From Pectinatus sp. (GTDB taxonomy: Bacteria; Bacillota; Negativicutes; Selenomonadales; Selenomonadaceae), in contig JAHHSQ010000020.1 in the NCBI GenBank assembly GCA_020025135.1, forward strand, positions 1-27,784: DNA of 27,784 bases, given 5' to 3'. A program made the translations under genes and the position numbers. Of the stretch, positions 8,400-16,282 are shown piece by piece. The notes beneath the pieces are model-generated. The model was not told where the DNA came from. It searched no databases and worked only from the letters and a program-made list of their open reading frames with translations. Positions within the stretch are counted from its first letter, which is position 1; each line of letters starts with the position of its first letter.

Positions 8400-9449
8400 T
8401 TACGCCTCTTCCTCTTTATATAATAATTGTTTTCTATTGCGCAGCTGTCCACAGGCAGCGTTTATATCCGCTCCCATTTCTTTGCGAATAGTAGCATTAA
8501 TACCCTTTCTCTGCAAGTCATGCAAAAATTCTTGCACACGACCTAGGGAAGGTCTTTTGTACCCTCGCTCCTTGACTGGATTAATAGGGATAAGATTGAC
8601 ATTTGCCAACCGATTTTTTAATAAGTGGGCCAATTCCTCGGCACATTCTCGCGTATCATTTATCCTATCTATCAAAATATATTCATAAGTAATGCGTCGC
8701 TTTGTCAACTGTACATATTCATCGAGGGCGGGAAAAAGCTCATCTAAAGAATATTTTCTATTAATTGGCATCAACTGAGAACGTAATTCATTATTAGGAG
8801 CGTGCAACGAAAGGGACAATGTTATCTGCAACGCTTCCTTGGCTAATCTCCTAATCATTGGCACAATACCAGAGGTAGAAATGGTTATATTCCGATAACC
8901 GATATTAAGCATATCTGCATCATGCAACATATGCAAAAATTGTAAAACAGCCTCATAATTTAAAAGTGGTTCTCCACTTCCCATTAAAACGACATTGGTC
9001 ACCTTAGCATTTTTCAATAATTTCTGATTATAAATAACTTCGGCCAACATTTCCGCTGCTGTCAAATTGCGTTTCATTCCCAGTAAAGTCGACGCACAAA
9101 AAGAGCATCCCATATTGCAACCAACCTGCGTAGACACACAAACACTATTACCATATGGTTGTTTCATAAGGACTGTTTCCACCATTTCTCCATCAGTAAA
9201 AGCCAAAAGTGACTTTATGGTCTTCTCATCTTTAGAATGTAAGGCAGAAATAACTGTGCCATGTTCTATGGAAAAATTCTCTTCCAATTCCAAACGCATC
9301 AATTTTGGTAAATTCCGCATTTCCTGAAAGGAAGCAACTTGTTTTTGATAAAGCCAATCCATAATTTGCTTGGCCCGAAAACGTGGGTAATTCTGAGCTA
9401 CTAAAATCTCTTCCAACTCTATTTTACCCATACCAAAAATATTTTTCAA
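8400..9449 (-). CDS. rlmN: Dual-specificity RNA methyltransferase RlmN
   Basis: A 349-residue radical SAM enzyme that methylates A2503 of 23S rRNA and A37 of some tRNAs. The cluster motif CNMGCSFC (111-118) supplies three iron ligands; the C-terminal catalytic Cys is in AACGQLR (C333). SGEPLLNY (about 158-165) and HAPNNELR are family motifs. I take the TTG at 9449 as start: it overlaps the rsmB stop (TTGA), has GGAAAG upstream at good distance, and MKNIFG.. aligns with usual RlmN N-termini. The next ATG is six codons in. Conserved Firmicute neighbour of rsmB. Confidence 0.95.
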   Translation of the reverse strand: MKNIFGMGKIELEEILVAQNYPRFRAKQIMDWLYQKQVASFQEMRNLPKLMRLELEENFSIEHGTVISALHSKDEKTIKSLLAFTDGEMVETVLMKQPYGNSVCVSTQVGCNMGCSFCASTLLGMKRNLTAAEMLAEVIYNQKLLKNAKVTNVVLMGSGEPLLNYEAVLQFLHMLHDADMLNIGYRNITISTSGIVPMIRRLAKEALQITLSLSLHAPNNELRSQLMPINRKYSLDELFPALDEYVQLTKRRITYEYILIDRINDTRECAEELAHLLKNRLANVNLIPINPVKERGYKRPSLGRVQEFLHDLQRKGINATIRKEMGADINAACGQLRNRKQLLYKEEEA

Positions 9450-10801
9450 TTTTTATCTTTCCTTTGCATTTTAGCGATAAAAAATCCATCTGTCCCAGTC
9501 TGCCAAGGCAACAAAAGTAACATTCCCGTTTTTAAAAAAGAGTTACTTAATTTTCCTGCCATATCAGGCTGAAAATCTACTAATTTAAAATCTGGATTCA
9601 AACGCAAAAATTCGTCTACAACCATCTGATTTTCTTCAGCCAAAATCGTACACGTGCTATACACTAATGTACCACCAGGGCGCACCGTTTGTCCGGCGGC
9701 TCTCAATAATGCCAGTTGTAGAGGGGGCAATTTTGCCAACTCTTCAGTATTTTTACGCCACCGTGCATCAGCTTTACGGCGCAAAACTCCCAATCCTGAA
9801 CACGGTGCATCTACCAAAGCACAATCTACCTTACCGTAATATTCCTTAGCCAGAACAACACCATCTGCAATATGCGTTTCGATATTTTTTAATCCTAACC
9901 GCCGAATATTATCCTGAATTAATTTTTCCTTATGCGGATGAATATCATTGGCCAAAACTCTCCCTGTGCCAGCAAGCAGTGCCGCCAAATGCGTAGCTTT
10001 ACCACCAGGAGCACTGCAAAAATCTAAAACAAAACTATTTGGTTGCGGATTGACCACATGCGCAACTAGCATAGAGCTTTCATCCTGAATGAAGGCCTTT
10101 CCCTCTTCTAAAACAGACCACGTAGAAAGTGCTCCATGCTCGGCACAGATAATGCCTTCCGTCGGACAAATTGTCGATACCTGAAAATCAACTGCTTCTT
10201 CTGCCAAAATTTTCTTTAATTCTAGAAGGGAAAGTTTTTCAGTATTACACCGCAAAGAAAGTGGCGCCTTCTCATTGTCAAACTGACACAATTTTAAAGC
10301 ATTCTCGCGTCCATAAGCGGAAATAAATTTTTTTACCAACCATTCTGGATGATAATATTTCAAGGCAATATTGCTAGCACTATTTTCTGGCAAGAGACGA
10401 AAATCGCCTTTTTGCGGTTCACGGGTCATATTGCGCAATATCCCATTGACAAATTTTACTGTACCAGTATGACCATATTTTTTAGCTAATTTAACTGCTT
10501 CGTTACAAATGGCGGCTGCAGGAACCTTATCCATGCCGTAAATTTGATAGGCACTCATACGCAAAAGCAAGGCGATGACTGGATGAATTTTCTTCCAACG
10601 CAATTTGCTGTACTGCCGTACGCTCCAAATCAAACTATCTCCCATCTTGACAGTTCCATACACCAATTCAGTGATAAAACGACGCTCTCTTTCTTCAATG
10701 TGGGGAGTATTTTTTAAAAATTTAGCCAACGCAATATTGGCATAAGCGCCCTTATTTTCTATTTCCTCTAAAATTTTTAAGGCACATTCTCTACTATTCA
10801 T
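9446..10801 (-). CDS. rsmB: 16S rRNA m5C967 methyltransferase RsmB (Sun/Fmu)
   Basis: A 451-residue enzyme that methylates C967 of 16S rRNA using SAM. The N-terminal third is NusB-like (SRECALKILEEIENKGAYAN through about residue 130). The methyltransferase core follows: VLDFCSAPGGKATHLA (SAM motif I, about 259-274), VDAPCSGLG (motif IV with a catalytic Cys, about 333-341) and YSTCT (motif VI with the second Cys, about 388-392). The start overlaps the end of the DUF116 gene by eight bases; the stop overlaps the rlmN start by four. Confidence 0.96.
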   Translation of the reverse strand: MNSRECALKILEEIENKGAYANIALAKFLKNTPHIEERERRFITELVYGTVKMGDSLIWSVRQYSKLRWKKIHPVIALLLRMSAYQIYGMDKVPAAAICNEAVKLAKKYGHTGTVKFVNGILRNMTREPQKGDFRLLPENSASNIALKYYHPEWLVKKFISAYGRENALKLCQFDNEKAPLSLRCNTEKLSLLELKKILAEEAVDFQVSTICPTEGIICAEHGALSTWSVLEEGKAFIQDESSMLVAHVVNPQPNSFVLDFCSAPGGKATHLAALLAGTGRVLANDIHPHKEKLIQDNIRRLGLKNIETHIADGVVLAKEYYGKVDCALVDAPCSGLGVLRRKADARWRKNTEELAKLPPLQLALLRAAGQTVRPGGTLVYSTCTILAEENQMVVDEFLRLNPDFKLVDFQPDMAGKLSNSFLKTGMLLLLPWQTGTDGFFIAKMQRKDKN

Positions 10802-11564
10802 TTATTTCTTTTTCTTCCTTGAGATACTGTTTTATTTTATTTCGTACTTCGTCCAAATCAACTGTTGTATTATAACAAGGTCCATTGGGGCGGATGTTCA
10901 AGATGCCAACGGCCGGCAAAGGATAAACATCTTTAATTCCACTCGCCAAATCCCGTTCACAGGCAATGGCTAAAACAAGTTTTGGCCTAGTATCCTTAAC
11001 TAATTTGCGGGCCAAAGTACCACCGGTGACTACATGGAAATGAAAACCCATCTCATCTGCCATTTTTAACATTGCACCAATGGTACACGCTCCGCAGCGA
11101 TGACAATTTTGCACATCGTATGTGATTTTATATTTACAAGCGGCCAACTGCAAACAATGGGGAGAAATTACTAACAGTTCTTTTGGTCTCACCTTGATAT
11201 GCAAATGTCCTAAATAAGTATTGTTAAAATCAACAAAAGAACGCTCTACTTCCCTTCTCGATATTCCCATCTTATTTCCCAACCAAACCATAAAGGGGAA
11301 ACAAAAGTTGACAAAACGATATATATATTTTAAACCAAAACAATACTGCGGTTTAGAAAACAACATAAATGTGCCATTTAACAAGAGCAAGAGCAAAGTG
11401 GCATAAATTATTGTTCCTAAGCCAGTAAAAAAATAGGGCACAAAAGGTGCTATATCTCTCAAACCCAGATACATCACCTTAAATAGCCCTAAGAAAATCA
11501 TTCCAATTATGAAAATGCTGCAAAAGATGAGCAATGGCAAAATATGCTTATTTGGTATCTTCAT
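10794..11564 (-). CDS. DUF116 membrane protein
   Basis: A 256-residue protein of the DUF116 family, whose function is unknown. Two N-terminal transmembrane helices (about 8-31 and 45-69) precede a cytoplasmic Cys-rich domain. Cysteines at 137, 143, 154, 157, 160, 202 and 230 include a CHRCGAC cluster (154-160), suggesting a metal or iron-sulfur site. The stretch VVTGGTLARKLVKDTRPKLV and IRPNGPCYNTTVD are typical DUF116 segments. It overlaps rsmB by eight bases, and the exonuclease gene ends 12 bases upstream. DUF116 genes are commonly found beside fmt/rsmB in Firmicutes. No activity is claimed. Confidence 0.9.
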   Translation of the reverse strand: MKIPNKHILPLLIFCSIFIIGMIFLGLFKVMYLGLRDIAPFVPYFFTGLGTIIYATLLLLLLNGTFMLFSKPQYCFGLKYIYRFVNFCFPFMVWLGNKMGISRREVERSFVDFNNTYLGHLHIKVRPKELLVISPHCLQLAACKYKITYDVQNCHRCGACTIGAMLKMADEMGFHFHVVTGGTLARKLVKDTRPKLVLAIACERDLASGIKDVYPLPAVGILNIRPNGPCYNTTVDLDEVRNKIKQYLKEEKEINE

Positions 11565-11576
11565 ACTTTCTTAACC

Positions 11577-12254
11577 TCAATCTAAATCCAATTCTTGTAG
11601 CTTATCCTTTAAGACATCGCCGAGTGAATACGTCAAAGGCGTGCTCTGATTAAGTACTTTTATTATTGGCATCATCACCTTTTTAAAATGCTCTTTATCC
11701 CTAGACAAGGAAAAGATATGCGCTGTATTCTTAGCATCCCAAAGGGCATCGTGCTTTCTTCCTACGAATTTTTCCCCCATAGCACCGACAGCTGAATCCA
11801 ATGTTATCAATTTTTTCAACCCCAATAAATCACAATATTCACGTTGCAAATCATACCAAGGGCAAGATAAAAAATAATAATTTAGTTCCGATAAATTTTT
11901 CAAGCGAATTTCTTTACGAAGTTGTCGCTCATCATTATCGCTCCAAGCATAAATCTGTAAATTGTCTTTATCCTTGATAAATTGTTTGGACCAGTTAGAA
12001 AAATCTGTCAAAGCTTCAGGAAAAGACGGCGCTTTTTCCACTAATTTGTTGGTTACACCTGTCAACATTTCATATTTTCTAGCAATATTATTGTATTGTG
12101 GTTTTACATAGGAACGATACGTAGATATTTCTTTGTATTGTTCATTAAGTAAAACTGCACCAATCTCGACAATTTCGTTTTTGCAAATAAGTCTGGCTTC
12201 CTTATGCTTGTGGATGATGGGATTCATCTCCAAATCCAAGACAATATAGAACAT
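11577..12254 (-). CDS. DEDDh 3'-5' exonuclease (DnaQ/KapD-like)
   Basis: A 225-residue exonuclease of the DnaQ superfamily. Exo I has D7 and E9 in LDLEM; Exo II has Asp residues in WSDNDERQL (about 104-112); Exo III is HDALWDA with H168 and D173, spacing H-x4-D, so DEDDh type. It has no polymerase or BRCT part. The closest familiar layout is KapD/sporulation-inhibitor-like exonucleases, but the substrate (DNA or RNA) is not decidable. I chose the ATG at 12254 over 12278 because the eight extra codons contain the ribosome site (GCGAGG). First gene of its operon. Confidence 0.87.
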   Translation of the reverse strand: MFYIVLDLEMNPIIHKHKEARLICKNEIVEIGAVLLNEQYKEISTYRSYVKPQYNNIARKYEMLTGVTNKLVEKAPSFPEALTDFSNWSKQFIKDKDNLQIYAWSDNDERQLRKEIRLKNLSELNYYFLSCPWYDLQREYCDLLGLKKLITLDSAVGAMGEKFVGRKHDALWDAKNTAHIFSLSRDKEHFKKVMMPIIKVLNQSTPLTYSLGDVLKDKLQELDLD

Positions 12255-12298
12255 ACTCAGACCTCGCTCTCTAATCATTTAGAATTAATACCAGTCTT

Positions 12299-12327
12299 AT
12301 TCTATCATATTAAAGACTGCTTTACAA
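12299..12327 (-). promoter_or_regulatory. SigA-type promoter of the exonuclease-DUF116-rsmB-rlmN-apt operon
   Basis: Minus strand: -35 TTGTAA (12322-12327), 17-base spacer, -10 TAGAAT (12299-12304), preceded by TGA as an extended -10. It lies about 45 bases upstream of the exonuclease ATG and below the rplL terminator. Confidence 0.65.
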
Positions 12328-12368
12328 AAAAACCATATTATGACCTTTTATACCACAATAATAAATGC

Positions 12369-12403
12369 CAAAAAAAGGACGAGATGATAAATCATCTCGT
12401 CCC
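12369..12403 (-). terminator. Terminator of the rplJ-rplL operon
   Basis: Perfect 12-bp hairpin: arms GGACGAGATGAT and ATCATCTCGTCC with a two-base centre (12377-12402), followed on the minus strand by a run of seven Ts. It is 21 bases after the rplL stop. Confidence 0.92.
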
Positions 12404-12423
12404 ACAAAACGAATAAAACGTTC

Positions 12424-12789
12424 TTATTTTACTTCTACAGTTGCACCAGCAGCTTCTAATTTTTCTTTAATGGTGTTAGCTTCTTCTTTAGCAACTTTTT
12501 CTTTTACAGGAGCAGGAGCACCGTCTACTAATGCTTTTGCTTCTTTCAAGCCGAGGCCAGTGATTTCGCGAACAGCTTTGATAACGTTGATTTTGCTGGA
12601 ACCAGCGGAAGCGAGAACAACATCAAATTCAGTTTTTTCTTCAGCAGCAGCAGCGCCAGGAGCAGCAGCAGCAACTGCAACAGGAGCAGCAGCACTTACG
12701 CCGAATTTTTCTTCCATAGCTTTTACTAATTCGGATAATTCGAGAACGGACATTTCTTCAATAGCTTGCATGATTTCTTCTTTAGTCAT
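12424..12789 (-). CDS. rplL: 50S ribosomal protein L7/L12
   Basis: A 121-residue stalk protein that recruits translation factors. The N-terminal dimerisation helices (about 1-33), the Ala/Pro-rich flexible hinge (about 34-52) and the compact C-terminal domain with GLKEAKALVDGAP (about 77-89) are all visible. Its start has GGAGG upstream (GGAGGATTACTTAAATG). It follows rplJ by 107 bases, a gap that holds a hairpin. The stalk contains several L12 copies per L10, and codon use here is the highly expressed type. Confidence 0.98.
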   Translation of the reverse strand: MTKEEIMQAIEEMSVLELSELVKAMEEKFGVSAAAPVAVAAAAPGAAAAEEKTEFDVVLASAGSSKINVIKAVREITGLGLKEAKALVDGAPAPVKEKVAKEEANTIKEKLEAAGATVEVK

Positions 12790-12872
12790 TTAAGTAATCC
12801 TCCAAAATGGTTATTTTTTAATTTATTAAGATTCACAAATTAATCTAAAATTAACTTGCTCTATTGAAAATC

Positions 12873-12890
12873 ATCTCTTTCAAAAGAGAT
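12873..12890 (-). promoter_or_regulatory. Hairpin in the rplJ-rplL gap
   Basis: A 7-bp stem with a TTGA loop (on the minus strand ATCTCTT and AAGAGAT), followed by GATTTTC. It starts seven bases after the rplJ stop. It may be a partial attenuator or mRNA 3'-end stabiliser that helps set the L10:L12 ratio; the T-run is too weak for a confident terminator. Confidence 0.4.
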
Positions 12891-12896
12891 TCTTTA

Positions 12897-13436
12897 TCAA
12901 GCACTTTCTTTCTGTTTACGAATTGCTTCAAGCACATAAACAGCATTGCGAATAGTTCCCTGAAGAACATTGACGAGACCAGAAATAGGTGCATTCATGC
13001 TGCCAAGTACCTTGGCAATGAGCACTTCGCGAGAAGGCAAGGAAGCCAGTTCTTTAACACCAGCAACGTCGATAATTTCTCCTTCTACGACACCAGCTTT
13101 AACCTGCAAAGTTTCAGTTTTAGCAAGATTATTTTCTTTAATAAAATCTTCCAAAACCTTTGCTGGGCTAACTGCATCTTCTGTGGAGAATGCAATTGCA
13201 GTTGTTCCGTGCAAATATGCTTCCAATTCCGCATATCCTAATTCTTTAAAAGCTAAATTAAGCATGGTATTCTTTACAACGCGATAAGTAACACCTGCTT
13301 CACGCATTTTAGCGCGCAATTTGGTATCCTGCACAACTGCTAATCCTTTATAACCAGTCAAAACGATGCCCTTAGCATCTTTTAAACTGCTTACCAACTC
13401 AGCTACAATAGCTTGTTTTTCTGGACGCACTGCCAT
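12897..13436 (-). CDS. rplJ: 50S ribosomal protein L10
   Basis: A 179-residue protein that anchors L12 dimers to the ribosome. The N-terminal rRNA-binding part has MAVRPEKQAIVAEL and ITYKGL-like GYKGLAVVQ (about 28-36). The C-terminal helix, about 150-179, is the L12-binding part. The ATG at 13436 has GAGGAGG upstream (AGAGAGGAGGTTTTCTCATG). A long leader precedes it with the autoregulatory L10 structure, so L10-L12 probably represses its own operon. Confidence 0.98.
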   Translation of the reverse strand: MAVRPEKQAIVAELVSSLKDAKGIVLTGYKGLAVVQDTKLRAKMREAGVTYRVVKNTMLNLAFKELGYAELEAYLHGTTAIAFSTEDAVSPAKVLEDFIKENNLAKTETLQVKAGVVEGEIIDVAGVKELASLPSREVLIAKVLGSMNAPISGLVNVLQGTIRNAVYVLEAIRKQKESA

Positions 13437-13462
13437 GAGAAAACCTCCTCTCTCTTATTTAT

Positions 13463-13580
13463 AAAAAACAGCCCGCGGAACCTGCCGTAGGCTGAAAAAT
13501 TCTAGAGTAATATCATCTATCTAAAATCCATCAAGTCCTCGGCAGGCCAAATTATGCCTCACGGCACCTGCTGTCTTAAG
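13463..13580 (-). promoter_or_regulatory. L10 leader (ribosomal protein autoregulatory RNA) with attenuator
   Basis: The 158-base gap before rplJ holds a structured leader like the Firmicute L10 leader. On the minus strand the 5' part (13540-13580) has GACAGCAGGTGCC and GGCCTGCCGAGG elements typical of the L10-binding stem. The 3' part forms a terminator: CAGCC...CGG/CCG...GGCTG (13469-13494) with six Ts (13463-13468). CCTGCCG at 13540-13546 is exactly complementary to CGGCAGG at 13481-13487 inside the terminator, so an antiterminator is possible. The family is known to be bound by L10(L12)4; the switching scheme is my reading. Confidence 0.8.
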
Positions 13581-13594
13581 TCTTAAAAGATATC

Positions 13595-14296
13595 TTATTC
13601 TGCTTTAATGACCCTATTAATAGGATTCAAGTGAATGCCAGGTCCCATAGTAGAGCTAATAGTAATGGACTGAATATACTGTCCTTTAGCTGCTGCTGGT
13701 TTTACCTTTAACAATCTATCGATAATGGTCTGGAAGTTTTCAACTAACTTCGCACTGTCGAAAGATGCTTTGCCGATTGCTACATGCACATTGCCTGCTT
13801 TATCGGTACGGTATTCAACTTTACCAGCTTTGATTTCTTTAACTGCCTTAGCTAAATCCATCGTAACTGTTCCCAATTTAGGGTTAGGCATGAGTCCGCG
13901 TGGCCCTAAAACTTTACCTAAACGACCAACAACACTCATCATATCTGGAGTAGCAACGGTTACGTCAAAATCAAACCAACCGCCGTTAATCTTGCTCACG
14001 AATTCATCAGAGCCTACATAATCTGCTCCCGCTTCTTCTGCTTCTTTGACTTTATCGCCTTTAGCAAATACGAGAACTTTTTTAGTTTTGCCAGTGCCAT
14101 GTGGCAACACAATAGCGCCACGCACCTGCTGGTCAGCATATTTGGTATCTACACCCAAATGTACTGATAATTCTATTGTTTCATCAAATTTAGCTGTAGC
14201 TGTTTTCTTAACTAGTTCCACAGCTTCAGCAATATCATAGAACTTGTCGCCAATTTCTTTGACAGCGTTCTGATATTTCTTTCCTAATTTAGCCAT
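13595..14296 (-). CDS. rplA: 50S ribosomal protein L1
   Basis: A 233-residue ribosomal stalk protein of the 50S E-site side, which also can repress its own mRNA in many bacteria. Typical segments: MAKLGKKYQNAVKEI at the N-terminus, PHGTGKTKKVLVFAKGD (about 64-80), and PDMMSVVGRLGKVLGPRGLMPNPK (about 116-139). Length is normal. It starts 60 bases after rplK with a GGGAGG ribosome site. Last gene before the L10 leader. Confidence 0.98.
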   Translation of the reverse strand: MAKLGKKYQNAVKEIGDKFYDIAEAVELVKKTATAKFDETIELSVHLGVDTKYADQQVRGAIVLPHGTGKTKKVLVFAKGDKVKEAEEAGADYVGSDEFVSKINGGWFDFDVTVATPDMMSVVGRLGKVLGPRGLMPNPKLGTVTMDLAKAVKEIKAGKVEYRTDKAGNVHVAIGKASFDSAKLVENFQTIIDRLLKVKPAAAKGQYIQSITISSTMGPGIHLNPINRVIKAE

Positions 14297-14355
14297 ATTT
14301 AAACTTCCTCCCGTGGTATCTAACGGTTTAATCCTCCCACAAAATGCTTACATAA

Positions 14356-14781
14356 TTAGTCAACTATTTCAATGCCCATGCTACGTGCAGTACCTTCAAC
14401 GATACGTGTTGCTGCATCGATATCAGTTGCATTCAAGTCAGGCAGTTTAGTCTGAGCAATTTCCATTGCTTTAGCACGAGGCAATTTTGCTACTTTTGTC
14501 TTGTTAGGTTCACCAGAACCTTTTTCAATACCAGCAGCTTTTTTCAATAATACTGCGGCCGGCGGTGTCTTTGTAATGAAAGTAAATGAACGGTCTTCAT
14601 AAACGCTAATTTCAACAGGAATAATTAAACCTGCCTGCTTAGCTGTACGTTCATTAAATTCTTTAACAAATGCCATGATATTTACGCCAGCTTGGCCTAA
14701 TGCCGGACCAACTGGAGGAGCTGGAGTAGCCTTTGCTGCTGGAACCTGCAATTTAACCATTTTTACAACTTTCTTTGCCAT
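14356..14781 (-). CDS. rplK: 50S ribosomal protein L11
   Basis: A 141-residue protein of the GTPase-associated centre. Diagnostic segments are QVPAAKATPAPPVGPALGQAGVNIMAF (positions about 12-38), TFITKTPPA (about 67-75) and the C-terminal IVEGTARSMGI. ATG with a strong AAGGAGG site (AAGGAGGTGTTATAAATG), 23 bases after nusG. Standard nusG-rplK-rplA order. Confidence 0.98.
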   Translation of the reverse strand: MAKKVVKMVKLQVPAAKATPAPPVGPALGQAGVNIMAFVKEFNERTAKQAGLIIPVEISVYEDRSFTFITKTPPAAVLLKKAAGIEKGSGEPNKTKVAKLPRAKAMEIAQTKLPDLNATDIDAATRIVEGTARSMGIEIVD

Positions 14782-14804
14782 TTATAACACCTCCTTCAAG
14801 CGCA

Positions 14805-15350
14805 TCACAAAATTTTTTCAATCTCTGAGAATTTAGCTTCTACCTGCGTTTCTCGCCCAAACATATTGGCAATAATTACCTTGACTATTTCTCTATCGGA
14901 ATCTATTTCAGAAACAGTAACAGGAATATCTTTAAATCCTTCTCTATTAATATGTACAACTTCGCCAACAGCGATATCTAGCTCGCGTTTGACTTCATTA
15001 TCTGCATTTCCCAAGATATTTTCTACTTCCTCATCAGTAAGTGGAATGGGTTTCGTTCCAGAACCGACGAAACCAGTAACTCCTGGCGTATTGCGAACAA
15101 CATACCAAGATTTATCACTGACTATCATTTCAACTAATACATATCCAGGGAAAATCTTATGACTAACTATTTTTTCTTTGCCGTTCTTATTTTCGACCTC
15201 ATTGCGAACGGGAACAACGATATTGAAAATCTCATTTTCCATACCCATGGAAAGGACTTTCCTGTCGAGATTAGCTTTCACCTTATTTTCATAGCCAGAA
15301 TAAGTATTAATGACGTACCATTTTTTACCTTCTGTCGTATCAATGGACAT
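14805..15350 (-). CDS. nusG: Transcription termination/antitermination factor NusG
   Basis: A 181-residue NusG. The NGN domain (about 8-115) starts with KKWYVINTYSGYENKVK and includes FPGYVLVEM (about 68-76) and VRNTPGVTGFVG (about 85-96). The C-terminal KOW domain (about 127-181) has GEVVHINREGFKDIP. It binds RNA polymerase and links it to Rho or the ribosome. Start ATG at 15350 is preceded by GGAGG. It follows secE by 15 bases. Confidence 0.98.
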   Translation of the reverse strand: MSIDTTEGKKWYVINTYSGYENKVKANLDRKVLSMGMENEIFNIVVPVRNEVENKNGKEKIVSHKIFPGYVLVEMIVSDKSWYVVRNTPGVTGFVGSGTKPIPLTDEEVENILGNADNEVKRELDIAVGEVVHINREGFKDIPVTVSEIDSDREIVKVIIANMFGRETQVEAKFSEIEKIL

Positions 15351-15365
15351 ATCTACACCTCCTGA

Positions 15366-15587
15366 CTAACTTAATAAAAAGGCCATGATTCTGCCAAATA
15401 CTGTATCGCATACCCATATCAATGTACAAACAACAATGACTGCGACAAAAACCACTCCAGTATAAGAAACCAACTCATCTTTGCTCGGCCAAGACACTCT
15501 CTTTAACTCGTCTCTGACATTGAGCAAAAAAGTCTTTAAACTAAAGCTCTTTTTTCCCGCTTTACCGTCAACTTTTCCTTCAGTCAA
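15366..15587 (-). CDS. secE: Preprotein translocase subunit SecE
   Basis: A 73-residue single-helix SecE that stabilises SecY in the Sec translocon. The conserved LRDELKRVSWPSKDEL-type segment is here NVRDELKRVSWPSKDELV (about 26-43), followed by one transmembrane helix (about 46-66). I choose the TTG at 15587 as start: GGAGGT (15595-15600) lies seven bases upstream. An in-frame ATG five codons earlier (15602) overlaps that ribosome site and is therefore unlikely. Standard place between rpmG and nusG. Confidence 0.93.
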   Translation of the reverse strand: MTEGKVDGKAGKKSFSLKTFLLNVRDELKRVSWPSKDELVSYTGVVFVAVIVVCTLIWVCDTVFGRIMAFLLS

Positions 15588-15594
15588 ATTGTAC

Positions 15595-15600
15595 ACCTCC
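15595..15600 (-). promoter_or_regulatory. Ribosome binding site that fixes the secE start
   Basis: GGAGGT on the minus strand, seven bases before TTG 15587. The upstream ATG (15600-15602) shares its G with the first base of this site, so that ATG cannot use it. Confidence 0.75.
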
Positions 15601-15632
15601 ATGCTACTTACACGACACAACAAACAGATGAA

Positions 15633-15782
15633 TTATTTCGTTTCGCGATGTGGTGTGTGTTTGTGGCAAAACTTACAGTATTTGTTAATTTCCAATCTAT
15701 CTGGGTCGTTTTTCTTGTTCTTATTAGTGCGATAGTTGTGACGCTTACATTCTGTACAAGCCAAAGTAATTGCAGTGCGCAA
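15633..15782 (-). CDS. rpmG: 50S ribosomal protein L33
   Basis: A 49-residue L33, found by translating the minus strand from a TTG at 15782. It begins MRTAITLACTEC and ends HTPHRETK, close to the Firmicute L33 consensus. Four zinc-ribbon cysteines are present (C9, C12, C36, C39), so this is the zinc-containing form. AAGGAG lies eight bases upstream of the TTG; the ATG two bases after that site is in another frame and opens a 64-residue spurious ORF. First gene of the rpmG-secE-nusG block. Confidence 0.94.
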   Translation of the reverse strand: MRTAITLACTECKRHNYRTNKNKKNDPDRLEINKYCKFCHKHTPHRETK

Positions 15783-15841
15783 TTCATACACTCCTTACTC
15801 AATTAAAATACATCTTCTTATTTAAAATGCTATAAAAAGAT

Positions 15842-15865
15842 AAAACCCCTGCTTAACGGGGGTTA
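15842..15865 (-). terminator. Terminator after the tRNA cluster
   Basis: Hairpin AACCCC (15859-15864 side) and GGGGTT (15844-15849 side) with a nine-base loop, then TTTATCTTTTT on the minus strand. It sits just after tRNA-Met and before rpmG. Because I see no convincing promoter between here and rpmG, some read-through is plausible. Confidence 0.65.
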
Positions 15866-15875
15866 TTTACGGGTT

Positions 15876-15952
15876 TGGTGGCGGCGCACGGATTTGAACC
15901 GCGGACACTGCGGGTATGAACCGCATGCTCTAGCCAACTGAGCTACGCCGCC
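15876..15952 (-). tRNA. tRNA-Met (CAT), elongator type
   Basis: 77 bases with encoded CCA. Acceptor stem GGCGGCG/CGCCGCC fully paired; anticodon stem TGCGG/CCGCA with loop TTCATAC, anticodon CAT. It lacks the C1-A72 mismatch and the GGG/CCC stem of the initiator, so it is elongator Met or, less likely, an Ile-CAT tRNA modified to lysidine. Confidence 0.93.
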
Positions 15953-15957
15953 ATAAA

Positions 15958-16033
15958 TGGAGCTGATGACCAGGATTGAACTGGTGACCTTATCCTTACC
16001 AAGGATACGCTCTGCCAACTGAGCTACATCAGC
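15958..16033 (-). tRNA. tRNA-Thr (GGT)
   Basis: 76 bases with encoded CCA. Acceptor GCTGATG/CATCAGC; anticodon stem TATCC/GGATA with loop TTGGTAA, anticodon GGT. Confidence 0.95.
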
Positions 16034-16037
16034 ATAT

Positions 16038-16113
<76 letters not shown>

Positions 16114-16119
16114 ATGTTC

Positions 16120-16195
16120 TGGAGCTGACGAGAGGACTTGAACCTCCAACCTGCTGATTACAAATCAGCTGCTCTGCCAATTGAGCTACATCAGC
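16120..16195 (-). tRNA. tRNA-Thr (TGT)
   Basis: 76 bases with encoded CCA. Acceptor GCTGATG pairs with CGTCAGC through one wobble; anticodon stem GCTGA/TCAGC, loop TTTGTAA, anticodon TGT. Same acceptor 5' strand as the GGT isoacceptor, which suggests local duplication. Confidence 0.95.
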
Positions 16196-16221
16196 GTTTA
16201 TTAACCGGCCGTCGATATAGA

Positions 16222-16250
16222 ATATTATCATACCGCGAACCATTTGTAAA
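16222..16250 (-). promoter_or_regulatory. SigA-type promoter of the Thr-fMet-Thr-Met tRNA operon
   Basis: Minus strand: -35 TTTACA (16245-16250), 17-base spacer, -10 TAATAT (16222-16227), about 27 bases before tRNA-Thr(TGT). Confidence 0.7.
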
Positions 16251-16282
16251 GACTTTTTTTTAAAAATCTTACAAATTTTTAG

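Noticed and set aside
12365..12793. 142-residue plus-strand ORF opposite rplL
   Set aside because: Shadow of the Ala-rich L7/L12 gene; it runs through the rplL terminator and has no ribosome site or homology I recognise.
12864..13287. Plus-strand ORFs opposite rplJ (125 and 105 residues)
   Set aside because: Antisense shadows of a highly biased ribosomal gene; composition is not protein-like.
15608..15802. 64-residue minus-strand ORF in the rpmG region
   Set aside because: Out of frame with L33, which matches its family over the full length; the ORF is incidental.
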